Part shown: positions 10,119 to 20,807 of the stretch, piece by piece | Position numbering within the stretch: the stretch's first letter is position 1 | Layout of the letters: each line of letters opens with the position of its first letter | Assembly: GCA_025765615.1 (NCBI GenBank) | Contig: JAIVFJ010000029.1 | Coordinates: 186,001-250,000, forward strand | DNA from: Zopfochytrium polystomum | Lineage: Eukaryota > Chytridiomycota > Chytridiomycetes > Chytridiales > Chytridiaceae | Direction of reading: 5' to 3' | DNA length: 64,000 nucleotides | Notes under the pieces: generated by a model | Databases searched by the model: none | What the model was told of the DNA's origin: nothing | Seen by the model: the letters and a program-made list of their open reading frames with translations, nothing else | Translations under genes and position numbers: made by a program

Positions 10119-10957
10119 AGTCCCTGCTGGGCCCTCCTTGTTTTCTCCTCTTGGCTCAGAGGACCCTTAGGAAGTGTCTCAACTGCATCCACTTGCATGG
10201 GTTCAGGAACTGTAAGAGCTTGAGGAACTGGGGTAGGTCTTGATGTAGTTCCTACTTGTCTTTGCTTCAGCCTCTTGGAGTAGAGTCTGTTGTCAATCTT
10301 GATGGCAAGGAGAATGTACTCTTCCAAGGTCTCAGGGATGTGCAGAGACTGGGAGAGCATGTCTTGGATAGACTCATGGAGACCATCATGGTACAGCTCC
10401 ATCAGAGCTGCATCATTGTATCCAGAGTCTCTGGCTAGTTGCTTGAATTGGTTTGTGTAGGCCACACAAGATTGCTTTCCTTGCTTGATATGCTTGAGCT
10501 TGGATCTTGCTGTCCAAGATGCGTAGGGGTCACCAAAGGTAGCTTCCAGCCCCTCCCAGAGCTCTTGCAGGGTGGTGGGTGTGCTTGGGAGAGATCTGTA
10601 CCATGATTGAGCTTGACCAGACAGGAGGGTGCTTGTGAAAAGAACCTTGACTTGCTCACTGGGAAATCTTGAAGGTTGGAGAAGGATGACATTCTCCACA
10701 GTGGCCATAAAGTTCCTAAGGTCTTTGGCCAGCCCAGTGAACTTGTCAGGGCTGGGAACCTTGGGCTCTCTTGCTTGGTTGGCTTGGGGCAGGGGAAGAG
10801 CTTGATGTTCTTGTTGGTGAAGTTGTTGTTGAAGCTGGTGCTGCTGGTGAAGGACTTGTTCTTGAAGTTGGTGCGTCTGTCTTGAGAGGGCTTGTAATTG
10901 GTCCATCAAGGCTTGGAAGGCAGTTGCATCAGGGAAGGTGTTGTTTGGGTCAGACAT
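10034..10957 (-). CDS. gag: Gag polyprotein, gypsy copy 1
   Basis: 307 residues from ATG at 10957. A glutamine-rich N-terminus is followed by a retrotransposon gag domain (LLSGQAQSWYRSL, then W-x-A-R-S-K-L) and a single C-terminal zinc knuckle CFYCGSKEHAVKDC (CX2CX4HX4C). It forms the particle and binds element RNA. It is identical in translation to gag of copy 2. The last codons overlap pol. Confidence 0.9.
   Translation of the reverse strand: MSDPNNTFPDATAFQALMDQLQALSRQTHQLQEQVLHQQHQLQQQLHQQEHQALPLPQANQAREPKVPSPDKFTGLAKDLRNFMATVENVILLQPSRFPSEQVKVLFTSTLLSGQAQSWYRSLPSTPTTLQELWEGLEATFGDPYASWTARSKLKHIKQGKQSCVAYTNQFKQLARDSGYNDAALMELYHDGLHESIQDMLSQSLHIPETLEEYILLAIKIDNRLYSKRLKQRQVGTTSRPTPVPQALTVPEPMQVDAVETLPKGPLSQEEKTRRAQQGLCFYCGSKEHAVKDCPRKKHPNSQVQAH
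10055..10061 (-). promoter_or_regulatory. Putative -1 frameshift heptamer CCCAAAC (gag/pol), copy 1
   Basis: On the minus strand the gag codons read CCA AAC preceded by C, the canonical X XXY YYZ arrangement. The -1 frame after it is the pol frame (PKLPGPGSL). The same site occurs in copy 2 at 35050-35056. Confidence 0.55.
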
Positions 10958-10997
10958 GATGGCAGAGAGTAGTAGGAGAGGGTGAAGTGAATTATGA

Positions 10998-11353
10998 TGT
11001 CAGGAACAGGGCAGGACAGGACAAGGCAGACAAGGAACTGAGAGGAGTGATGATTGTATTGGAAACAATAATTCACTTGAGGGATGGGACAGGTCCCCCA
11101 TCCCCCTTTTATACCTTTTGAGAGTGTTCCTTGTCAAGACTCCAAGAAAGTTCCAGAAAGAGCAATTAGTAATGCAATGATACCAATGATACCAATGACA
11201 ACAACAAGACAAGTCAGGAAAGCAAAGAAGGTTCCAGAAGGTTCCACAAGGTTCCATGAAGGAATGTTCTAGAAGGTTCCAGAAGGTTCCAGAAGGTTCC
11301 ATGAAGGAATGTTCTGGAAGGTTCCAGAGGTTTCCAGAGGGTGATTCATAACA
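10998..11353 (-). repeat. 5' LTR of gypsy copy 1 (356 bases)
   Basis: Shares its diagnostic indels (an additional AAC triplet and absence of a short block in the pentamer array) with the 3' LTR of copy 2 at 38713-39068, not with its own partner. Confidence 0.9.
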
Positions 11354-14225
11354 TCGAGGGTGTCACGGAAAGGAGTAGCAAAGGAGTAGGTGGCCAATTG
11401 TAAGTGGAGCTGGTGTGCTCGGAGGAGGCGGAGTTGACGACGGAGTTGACCAAGGACGGCTGTCGTGCCGATGTGCGCCGTTGCAGGTAGAATAGTGTCG
11501 GAAGTCAGGGGAATTTGAATAGGGATGGTAGTTTCTGGGACGGAAGAGGCGAGGCGATCAGCAGCCTCGTTACCGGCATCACCGGAATGACCACGGATCC
11601 ACTGAACCGAGGGAAGTGGACCTTGTCGTAGGGAGAGGGTGTGTGCAACCATGGCCCAGAGTTTGCCAAGAGGAGAACGGAGGAGAGTAGAGCGGCTGAC
11701 TAGGAGGGGGGGGAAGGGGAGGAGGCGGATTGGGAGAGTTGGTAGCAGATAAAAAAGTGGCAGGGACGTTCAGGGGGGGTGCAAAAAGTTGATTGAAGGT
11801 GGTAACAACGGCGTTGTTGTCGAGGTGAATGATAAGGGGGTGTGGGAGATGTTGGGTGGAGATCAAAGCAGAGAGGAGACCTACAAGCTCAGCAGTGGTG
11901 GAGGGGGAGGACATTGCGGGAAGAGCAACAGGGAAGGAAAGGGGTGGGTCACGAGAAACTATTGCAGCAGACATGAAACCAGAGGTGCGGAGAGAACCAT
12001 CAGTGTAGATTGAGAGGGAGGGGATGTCCGCGGGCGCGTTAAAGGGGGCTATGGGGTGGAGTGAGGCAGGGGGAGGAATTTCTACCGGGTAGAGAGGGTG
12101 GTAAAAGGGGTTGGAAAGGCGGCGACGAGGAGGTATACCAAGAAATGCGCGGGAGCGAAGCGTGGGGAGATTGCGAAAGTGGGGTTCTAGCTCATGGTAT
12201 AGTGTCCGCCGTTGAGTGTTAGAACGCCGTCTGCCACGGAAGGAAAGGGGTCGTAAGGATGCAGAGAGGAGTTTTTCGAAGAAAAAAATGCCTTGACGTT
12301 GGAGAAGGGGGAGAAGGGGGAGGCGGAGGGACCACGGGATGGAGGAAATGGGATGGGCTTGAACGCGGAAAAGTGGCAAGTGGGAAGATGTTATGGAGAA
12401 TTGATTGGCAAAGAGAAGGGGTACAAGAGCGTTAGAAAAGCTGGTTTGGGAGAAGGGGAGAGGTACAGGGTCGGTGAAAAGGGGAGTGGCTTGACAGTGT
12501 AAAAGTTGGAGACGTTGAAACAAAATATGAGTTATAGGACCAATAAGGGCAGTGTCGGTTAGGCGTTGGTGAAGATCAGAGAACATGTCAGAGCAATATT
12601 CAGCGTAAAGATCGGGAATGTGATAGAGGAGGTGGTGATGGACGATAGTGGAGGGAAAGGAAGCACTGAGGCCCACAATCTTTTTGAAGGCCCGTCGGAT
12701 GTGGGATGTTTCATTTAAAAGGAAGGTACGGGGGAGGTGCGCAGTCTTCCACAGGAACCGCAGACGGGGAAGGAGGACATTGCGGAAAACGTATGCAGCG
12801 AGTTTGTCCCCTACGACCTTGCGCTGGAGGGTAGTGATTATGTCGGAGATGGTGGTTGAGATTTGTCGGCGAGCGGCACTAGAGCGTCCATCTGCTGTGA
12901 AAAAGTTGCCAAGATGCCTGAAGGGGGAAGAAGGTGGTTGGATGGGAATGGGGGTGTCGCCCCATAAGATCTGCTGCGGAGTGTTATCGTTGGTGTTGGC
13001 GGCTGTGACAAAGATTTTGCGAGTATTTGATTCGATGTTGTTGTGCGACTGATATTCAAAAAGGATATCAGCTTGGCGCTGCAAATCTGCATAGGAAGTG
13101 GCGATGGTGTTGGTGTCGTCGACCAAGGCAAAGCCAGTTACGGACACGGGGGGTGCTGCAGAAAGAAGGGCGGGGTGGATGGAACGGGGGAGTTCGACAG
13201 AAAAGGTGATGCCGAGTGTGTGCTGGTCCAGAGCGCATAGGACAGGGTCCCAAAAAATGCGCCAATCGAGAGGGCCTTCAAGCGAGCCTTGTTGTATCAT
13301 GGTACCTATGGGAAAGGTGGGAGACGGGCCAAAAGCGGTTAGTACATATGATCGGAAGCGAGTTTGCGTATTTGCGCGCATGCGAATATATGACTCTGGG
13401 AGGCGGATGCGACGCCATGCACTAATCAGGCCAGCGACAGGAGCGCTGTCGAAGGCCTTCTTAATATCGTTCAGCAGGAGGAAAAGGGGGGAGGAGGTTG
13501 CATGAGAGAAATCTAAAGCGGAACGGACCAGGTGGAGAGGTGTGTCAGGTGAGGAACCAGGGAGGGCAGAGAAGTTGCGACCTTTCAGGATGGAGGGGGA
13601 AGAGGAGAGAATGTGGGAAATGCGGCGGAGGCGAACACCCTGGACGACCTTGGCAGCCAACTCGCAGAGGCTGATGGGGCGGAGATTTGTAAGATCGCCG
13701 CCCCACACGTCTTTTTTGGAATGGGAAAGATAGCAGTGAGCGACCAGGAGGAGGGAATGTCGAGGAGCAAGAATGATCGTTGGATCAAGGACGAAAAGAA
13801 GGCGACTGCGTCCGGACCAGCGAGGAGGAGCAGCTCGCGGGAGAGTTGGGACGGCCCAGCCGCTTTGTTTTTAGCAAGAGAGTTAAGGACGGAGCGGCAT
13901 TCATCAAGGGAGGGTGGAAGCATGATATTGGCAAAGGTGTCGAGGGCAACGTAAGGGCGAGGAGTCATTTCGGCATGAAAGGGCGAGGTTGGGGGAAAAG
14001 GTTGAAGAGTGCGGGGACGAAACCAATGCTCCACTTGTTGCGCGCAGAGCTGAGGGATGTCATCGGGGTTGTGTTCGATGTAAGGTCCATCTGGGCTGTC
14101 TGTGAGGATGTGGTCAATGTTGGAGTTGGTGCGTTTCCGGTTGAGGATATTATTGAGGACGGTGCGAATTTGAATAAAGCACTGACTAACGACCGCCTGC
14201 AAGGGCATTCTATTTGGACCGTTTT
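11354..14225 (-). mobile_element. LINE (non-LTR retrotransposon), 5' part: reverse transcriptase and most of RNase H
   Basis: Two minus-strand frames, 14208-13585 and 13708-11579, continue each other after a one-base shift near 13706: IFPIPKKT is followed by GGDLTNLRPISL, the typical start of a LINE reverse transcriptase. The catalytic motif reads FALVDDTNTIA. An RNase H domain follows (IYTDGSL, TAELVGLLSAL, HLDNNAVV). After another shift, WIRGHSGDAGNEAADRLA completes it. No endonuclease domain is seen upstream, so the element is 5'-truncated. The frame is broken at 11354 by the gypsy LTR at DTLD and continues at 39069. Confidence 0.8.
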
Positions 14226-14265
14226 GCCCGTTCGCTTTTCTCGCGTAAAATGATCACCGCCCTTA

Positions 14266-14705
14266 TCAAACCGCCGCCGCCCGCGCCGAAAGCTGGCGCA
14301 CGTCGGACCAGCCTTTGATCGTCCCGTTGCTGAACACTTGGATCCCTTGCGCTGTCGACGAACCGGGGGCGACGAACGTCACGTTGTGGCCGAGCTGCGC
14401 GAGGTACGCAGCCGTGCTGTTGTCGAAGCCGACCCAGCCGGGAATGGCGGGGTAGGACGCCGCCCATTCCAGCATAGTGAGCGGGGGGGAGAGCTGGTCG
14501 TGCCAGCGTGGGGCGGCCTTTGAAAAAACCGGACGAAAGGACGAGTTAAAACCCAACAAACATCAATTTTTTCGGCGTTGCCGCCTTGCAGGAGGATGTC
14601 GGCGTCGACGTTGGAGCAGACGTCGACTTCTGTTGCGACGGCGCCGCGGGTGCCGGCTGCGCATTGTTGGATGGGCAAGAAGGAAAATTTTCTTTGTTTC
14701 GTGTG
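14266..14705 (-). pseudogene. Gamma-glutamyltransferase remnant (N- and C-terminal ends only)
   Basis: The minus strand shows an N-terminal GGT motif, RGAVATEVDVCSNVDADILL then QGGNA, at about 14680-14580. A C-terminal GGT end follows directly in another frame: APRWHDQLSP, YLAQLGHNVTF, TAQGIQVFSNGTIKGWSDVR. The family is normally about 550-600 residues and cleaves the gamma-glutamyl bond of glutathione. Here the roughly 400 residues between, including the catalytic Thr region, are missing. The gene is a deletion relic next to the LINE 5' end. Confidence 0.6.
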
Positions 14706-16237
14706 CTTGAATAATAATAATATTAATTCTGCGGCTTGATTTTGTTCATGTCTGTTTCTCTTTCGACGTTTACTGGGTCTTGGGGGCAAACAAGCAGCTG
14801 CGGGATCGGAAAATGTAGATCGTGTTTTTCCGTCGATTTGTTCGCCCGAAAGCCGGCGCGAGCTGGCACCAGACAACTCCAGCGAACTTCAAGAAGAATT
14901 CCCACAGAATGCAAGCTTGCCAGACACATCTCCAAATTTTCTCGAGCAATCAAAGTCGCATCGGGTGTGTTGGATTGATGCCCACCGCATTTCAGGCTGA
15001 ACGCAGATCGCGGTGGCTGCGCTTTCCCGATTTGCTTTCTTCCTTCTTTCAGATGAGATGATTGCTTGCTGCGCCAACGCGCGATAAAGCGTCACGGGAA
15101 CATGCGTGGAGGCAAGTCCACTGCGCTTGAAGGCCGTTTTCGGCGCTCACCATTGGGTTCTGCCCATGCAACGCCCCAACACCAAAATTCATGACCATCA
15201 TGACCATCGTGACCATCGTGATCTCCCGCCGCACGCCACGTGAGATGGCCTTGAGGCCACTTTGGACTGACGGAGTGCGGGTTTCTTAATGTTTCGTTCA
15301 AGGAGCAACGAGCGATGCAAGAGAAATGCCCCGTCCTTTTGATGGAGTTGTGAATATCTGATAGGATGCTGAAATATCCTGCCGGCCATCGCGAAGGAGA
15401 TTTTGCGTTAGTCCGTGTCCGCCATTAGCCCACTGGCGCTTCGGCGAAATACCCCAATGGAGCCATTCCAAAGAGTTCTTCGATATTGGACCACTGTACC
15501 CAAATCGCAACATACGACAGACACATTTGTCGGCAGTCGCAAACGCACAAACGCGTCGTAGGCGCTGCGCTCCTTGGCTTTTTGATGATTCCAAAAACAA
15601 CAAAAAAGTAAGTCCCGACCCACTTTACGCACCACGATCGCTGCATCCCCGTCCCACCGTCATCACCACTGTGGAGGAGGATTTGCTTCTGGCGCTGTGT
15701 TGTGGACGGGGGCGAAGCGCCATCCTCATTGGTGTCGATCTCGTTGTGGAGGCATTGCCTCTCATCGGCCCTTAGGAGCGCGTGCGGGGCCTGTGGGCAA
15801 TCAGGCTCCAGCTGACCCGTTCAGGGAAGGCTCGACGGCAGTGAGCCTTGGAGACGACAAGGGGATCGTCGGTGCAGCAACAAGGGAGTTTGGAAATACC
15901 ACCGTCATCACAAAAATGTTTTCGTCGCATTTCAAATGGGATGCGACGCATTTGTGCGCTTGCGAGTGCAAGTGGTACGACAAATGTGTCTGTCTTAGTT
16001 TTGTGATTTGCGTACGTTTTGGGAGTGGCACAATTTTGCCGTTATTTGCTTGGCAATTGTTTTTAAACTTCCTTTTCAGCAGTGGGCAGCTTGCAAAGTC
16101 CCCAACAGTGGCGCATAGCACAATAATCACACATACTCAGGCAGCAGTCATGGGTGGGAAGGCAGTCTCCTAAAATGAAACACAATGACCGCAGTCACAC
16201 TGGAGGAGTTGAATGTAGAGCAAAAGTGACAGCACAT
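14706..16237. other. No recognisable gene
   Basis: Several short open frames on both strands, none with a family motif or consistent codon pattern. I see nothing supportable here. Confidence 0.5.
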
Positions 16238-17914
16238 TGTCAGGAACAGGGCAGGACAGGACAAGGCAGACAAGGAACTGAGAGGAGTGATGATTGTATT
16301 GGAAACAATAATTCACTTGAGGGATGGGACAGGTCCCCCATCCCCCTTTTATACCTTTTGAGAGTCTTCCTTGTCAAGACTCAAAGAAAGTTCCAGAAAG
16401 AGCAATTAGTAATACAATGATACCGATGATACCAATGACAACAAGACAAGTCAGGAAAGCAAAGAAGGTTCCAGAAGGTTCCACAAGGTTCCATGAAGGA
16501 ATGTTCTAGAAGGTTCCAGAAGGTTCCAGAAGGTTCCATGAAGGAATGTTCTAGAAGGTTCCAGAGGTTTCCAGAGGGTGATTCATAACATCATCTCCCC
16601 CTTTTAGGCCTCTTCTGCAACTTGGTGGGGTACCTGGTCTTGAACTTGAGCAGAAGGTCTTGGCAGTGAGTGAGGTTTGACTCAGGTTCCCAGGTGTTGT
16701 CAGCATCTGAGTAACCTTTCCACTTGACAAGGAACTTGAGTGTCCTTCCAAACCACTTGGCATCCAAGATTTGTTCAACCTCAAATTCCTCTTCACCTTC
16801 TACCTCAACTGGAGGAGGAGGAGGAACAACTCTGCCTGGAATGGAATTGGCCACAAACTTCTCCAAAAGGCTGACATGGAAAACTGGGTGGATCTTCATG
16901 GATGCAGGGAGATCCAGCTTGAAGGTGACTGGATTGATTTGCTCCAAGATCTTGAAAGGTCCCAACTTGAGGTTGTCCAGCTTGGGACTTGGTCTTTTGG
17001 TCTGCAAGTTCTTCCTCATGTCTGGCCAGTAGAAGTCTCTGGAAACAAGCTCATAGGTCTTGTGCTCTCCTGGGTGTCCAGCTGTTGCTGCATCATGCCC
17101 TGTCTTGAGTATCTCAAGCTTTTCCTCTTCTTGGCTGATTTGAATCTTGTGAGGCTCGGGGTCCTTGGAAATAGCATGGGCCCACACACTGTCAGGAAGC
17201 AGTGGAGGGTGTGTCTTGGATGGTGGGGTTAAACCATCTCCCCCTTCAGGTGCAAGGTCTGTCCTTCTGTGCTCATCAGTGGTGGGGCTTGAATTCTTGA
17301 CTGGGAACTGTGATTCTTGAATCTTTGACTGAGAGTTCTGTGAACAAGAGTCATGGCCATGACTGTGAGCTCTATGAGCTCTACTTGAATCTTGACTGTG
17401 AACTGTGAACTGTGGAACTTGAGTCTTGAAGTTGGTGTGTCTGTCTTGAGAGGGCTTGTAATTGGTCCACCAAGGCTTGGAAGGCAGTTGCATCAGGGAA
17501 GGTGTTGTTTGGGTCAGACATGATGGCAGAGAGTAGTGGGAGAGGGTGAAGTGAATTATGATGTCAGGAACAGGGCAGGACAGGACAAGGCAGACAAGGA
17601 ACTGAGAGGAGTGATGATTGTATTGGAAACAATAATTCACTTGAGGGATGGGACAGGTCCCCCATCCCCCTTTTATACCTTTTGAGAGTCTTCCTTGTCA
17701 AGACTCAAAGAAAGTTCCAGAAAGAGCAATTAGTAATACAATGATACCGATGATACCAATGACAACAAGACAAGTCAGGAAAGCAAAGAAGGTTCCAGAA
17801 GGTTCCACAAGGTTCCATGAAGGAATGTTCTAGAAGGTTCCAGAAGGTTCCAGAAGGTTCCATGAAGGAATGTTCTAGAAGGTTCCAGAGGTTTCCAGAG
17901 GGTGATTCATAACA
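16238..17914 (-). mobile_element. Non-autonomous, internally deleted gypsy derivative (copy 3)
   Basis: Two 353-base LTRs (16238-16590 and 17562-17914) flank about 970 bases of internal sequence. The 5-base target duplication CACAT is intact (16233-16237 and 17915-17919), so this insertion is a simple transposition. The primer site next to the 5' LTR and the purine tract next to the 3' LTR are retained. Most of gag, all of RT, RNase H and the integrase core are deleted. Confidence 0.9.
16591..17640 (-). pseudogene. Deleted pol frame of gypsy copy 3
   Basis: A 349-codon open frame that joins fragments of the parent: the linker rich in SQDSS/HSQ repeats, then a segment beginning RRTDLAPEGGDG, the integrase zinc-finger start up to FYWPDMRK, then directly QTKRPSPKLDNL with the GPF module and the chromodomain. 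The junctions fall inside words shared by both sides, for example at ATGAGGAAG, as expected from template switching. A gag start at 17522 opens about 40 codons and stops. Not autonomous; mobilisation by the full copies is inferred. Confidence 0.75.
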
Positions 17915-18650
17915 CACATGATATTCCTGGCTAGTCTCCCGCTGCAGTACTGACCATGCCATCTTGGAGTTGACTTGGGAGATCAGACAGGATTCGGTAC
18001 TTTGCCAAGCGTATCTCCATAGCTGGTCAATGTCGCAAACAGCGTGCCCAGCAATGTTGTTGATTCATGAGAAAAGCGGCCTTCCTTGTCTGTCCCCTTG
18101 GCTCTTGAGTTTTTGGGTGAATGCATTAATGCAACGAGCGATGCGATGATTCGCAATTTGCTAGAATTTGACGCTCGATTTGAAACTCGCACCCTTCCAA
18201 CCCTCTCCTATTTGTAAATACAAAGTGAAGAAAAATTAGAATGTTTATGAAGGAGTGCTGATGGCGGGGACACCCAAAGAGGTCATTCTAGATCACCACT
18301 GTTTAAAAGGCGATACCATGGCGAATGGTGGGGATTAATCAAGGATCTCCGCTGAGGCCAAGTGTTTATCCCCTTTTGTTGTTCACAAATGAGAGGTACG
18401 TCTGTTTCGCGAAGAAGGCTGCTTCAACATTTATTAGACAGAGGGAGCCCTTCGCAGAAATGCCGCTGGTGCTGCCAACGCGAGTGGGGTGAGGGCTTCT
18501 CGTGGGGAACTGGGTCCAAATCCGCTGCTTCTTCTTTTCCTTATTTCGTGGGCCGCAGTCGGGACAGTCTTCGCGAGCTGCTTTTCTCGGCCACAAATCC
18601 TCGGAGGTCTGGTCCGCTTGGTTTATCATCCATTTTTTTCGTCGTTTGTC

Positions 18651-18685
<35 letters not shown>

Positions 18686-18772
18686 CGTGGGCCGTTGACC
18701 TCGGAGACCACCGCCAAATATAAATAGCTCCCTCGCCTCGCCGCCCGCTTTCTTCTGCTCATCGATCCCACC
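17915..18772. other. Intergenic; long poly-T tract and TATA box upstream of the PB1 gene
   Basis: No gene recognised. A nearly uninterrupted T run spans about 18653-18685. A TATA-like AAATATAAATAG lies at about 18715-18726, some 50 bases before the ATG at 18773. Confidence 0.5.
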
Positions 18773-20578
18773 ATGGAAAGCAATAATGATAACAGCAGCA
18801 GCAGCAGCAGCAACGCCAGCACGCCCCAACAGAGAGCACCGGCGGCGGGAGAAGCCACCATCGCCGCCACTGTCACCTTCAACGGCGTGTCGCGCACCCT
18901 CTCCCTCGACCCCGCCACCGCAGCCCTCGGCGGCTGGGCCGCCGTCCACAACGCCCTCCTCGCAGCCCACGGCATCGCCGCCGACTCCCCCGCAGGCAGC
19001 GCCATCGCCGTCACCTACACCGACTCGGAGGGCGACAACATCCTCATCGACTCGGACGAGGAGCTGCGCGACCTCCTGACCGTCCTCAGGACCGCCGCCG
19101 CCCCGCCGCCGCAGTCCTCCGCGTGGACCGTCGTCGGCGCCGGCAGTGGCGGAAGTGGCGGAAGCGACGGCGAAGGGGCACCCTGGCCACACGTGACGTT
19201 CCACCTGGCGGCACAGTCAGACATGGCGTTTGCCGGGTACAAGGAGGCCGAAGTCTCGGCCCTCGACACGATGGCCGAGGACATAGGCCCGGCCGTCGAC
19301 GACGCGGAGAGGGAGGACGGGAAGAAAGTGTTCCAGTACAAGGTGCACTTCCACCCCGCGTTCCACCCCTTTTACCACCCGTACCACCACCATCACTTCA
19401 ACAGCGACATGATCCGTCGCGGAAGGGGAGGTGGCATGAAGGGACTCGGCCGCGAACGCTGGTTCTTTGGACACGGCCACGGCCACGGGCACCGAGACAT
19501 GCACCGACTCATGCACGGCCGGCACGAACCCTCCCACCGAGGATCGCGCTCGACTTCAAGCTCGTCGTCTTCATCGTCGTCCTCGTCGTCTTCGTCCTCA
19601 GAGTCAGAGGCTGACGAGGGTGGGGAAGTCGACGCCAAGAAAACCCGCGACGCCAAGAAACACGGCAAACACGACAAGTACCACGGCAAAAGGCACGGCG
19701 GCAGACGTGGGCACGGAGGTCGCCACAGCCACGGGAAGAAGAGCGCCAATAAGCACGGCAAGAGCAAAGAAGCGGAGGATGAAGAGACAGTCATGCAGGA
19801 GGAAGGAGCCGCGTCGACTTCCTTCCAGCCCACCACCTCTTCCTCTTCGTCGTCCTCCTCGTCCTCGTCCTCCTCCTCTTCATCTTCCTCGTCCGAGTCG
19901 GAAAAAGACCTGAAAAAGTCCAAGAAGAAGGACAAGGAGCACGCGCGCCGCCACGACAAGCACGCGCGCGGCTACGACGGCCACCGCCACCACCGCGACC
20001 GCCACGAATTCCACCACCCGCACCCTGAAGACTCGTTCTTTCCCTTTGGCTTTGACGGCCACTTTGACCCGTTCCACGGCCGCCACTTTGCACACGGTTT
20101 CCGCGGCGGTCGCGGAGGCGGCTTTGGCGGTCGCGGTCGCTTTGGCGGCCGCGGCGGGTTCGCCAGCCACGGAGGCGGCTTCGCGGGTCGCGGCGGCTTC
20201 TCTGGCCCGTTCGGCGCTCACTTTCCCCCCGCGCCGCCTCCCACACCCGCACATCCGGACGCGCCGCATCCTCCCGAAATGCCGTCCTTCCCGGGCAGCA
20301 TGCCACCCATGCCGCCCATGCCACCGACTCCTCCGTCGTACCCTCACGGCGCGATGCCGCCGCCTTACTTTTCTTGGCCGGACTGGGATCCCCGAGACCA
20401 GCGCCGGCACCGACACGGCCACCGCCACCGCGGGGAGCACGGGGAGCAGCGCTCGCACAGACACGGCCACGGCCACGGCCACCGGCACGGACACACGCGG
20501 TTTGACGAGGATAGAACCCCGAGGGATCAGCAGCAGCAGCAAAAGCAGCAGACGCAGCAAGGCGGAGAGAAAGCTTGA
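18773..20578 (+). CDS. PB1-domain protein with polyserine, His/Gly-rich and RGG-like regions
   Basis: 601 residues in a single exon. Residues about 33-106 form a PB1 domain: VTFNGVSRTLSL, then the acidic OPCA motif TYTDSEGDNILIDSDEEL at 81-98, which in this family pairs with a basic PB1 partner. The rest is low complexity: a histidine-rich stretch (HFHPAFHPFYHPYHHHHF), two long serine runs each followed by an acidic/basic linker, many HG repeats, a glycine/arginine/phenylalanine region (GRGGGFGGRGRFGG), and a proline/methionine stretch. The C-terminus is again His/Gly-rich. A TATA box sits just upstream and an AATAAA at about 20717. No partner or enzyme domain is visible. A scaffold or assembly role is inferred only from PB1 plus disorder. 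Confidence 0.85.
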   Translation: MESNNDNSSSSSSNASTPQQRAPAAGEATIAATVTFNGVSRTLSLDPATAALGGWAAVHNALLAAHGIAADSPAGSAIAVTYTDSEGDNILIDSDEELRDLLTVLRTAAAPPPQSSAWTVVGAGSGGSGGSDGEGAPWPHVTFHLAAQSDMAFAGYKEAEVSALDTMAEDIGPAVDDAEREDGKKVFQYKVHFHPAFHPFYHPYHHHHFNSDMIRRGRGGGMKGLGRERWFFGHGHGHGHRDMHRLMHGRHEPSHRGSRSTSSSSSSSSSSSSSSSESEADEGGEVDAKKTRDAKKHGKHDKYHGKRHGGRRGHGGRHSHGKKSANKHGKSKEAEDEETVMQEEGAASTSFQPTTSSSSSSSSSSSSSSSSSSSESEKDLKKSKKKDKEHARRHDKHARGYDGHRHHRDRHEFHHPHPEDSFFPFGFDGHFDPFHGRHFAHGFRGGRGGGFGGRGRFGGRGGFASHGGGFAGRGGFSGPFGAHFPPAPPPTPAHPDAPHPPEMPSFPGSMPPMPPMPPTPPSYPHGAMPPPYFSWPDWDPRDQRRHRHGHRHRGEHGEQRSHRHGHGHGHRHGHTRFDEDRTPRDQQQQQKQQTQQGGEKA

Positions 20579-20807
20579 GTGGATCTCGCGTTCTTAGCTT
20601 TTGGTTTTTTATTTCTTCTCACTTTTTCGCGCAGTCTCCTTGCATTTCGTTATCTCTTAGCAGTGCTGTTTGGTCTTGGTGATTTCCCTGGCATTACTTC
20701 TGTTTCGTGAAGGCAAATAAACCTCGTAAAAAAGGGCCAAAACTAAATCCAACGCGCTTTTTTTCCCCCTGTCGTTTAATGTTTCTTACCGCAGGAGGGA
20801 AGAGCCT

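Larger units (their letters stand above)
6036..11353 (-). mobile_element. Ty3/gypsy chromovirus-type LTR retrotransposon, full-length copy 1
   Basis: Element with LTRs (TG...CA ends), gag, pol with C-terminal chromodomain, primer site and polypurine tract. The bases outside are ACGCA on the left and TCGAG on the right, so there is no target-site duplication. The left LTR is the 363-base type and the right LTR the 356-base type. Both facts are explained by recombination with copy 2 (33751-39068). gag and pol have long open frames, so the element may be coding-competent. Confidence 0.9.

Noticed and set aside
15049..16235. Several 60-160 codon frames that might have been a gene
   Set aside because: No family motif, splice pattern or paralogue support. 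Left as intergenic.
19791..20560. Minus-strand frames of 177 and 226 codons across the PB1 gene
   Set aside because: Antisense shadows of the repetitive His/Gly/Ser coding sequence.
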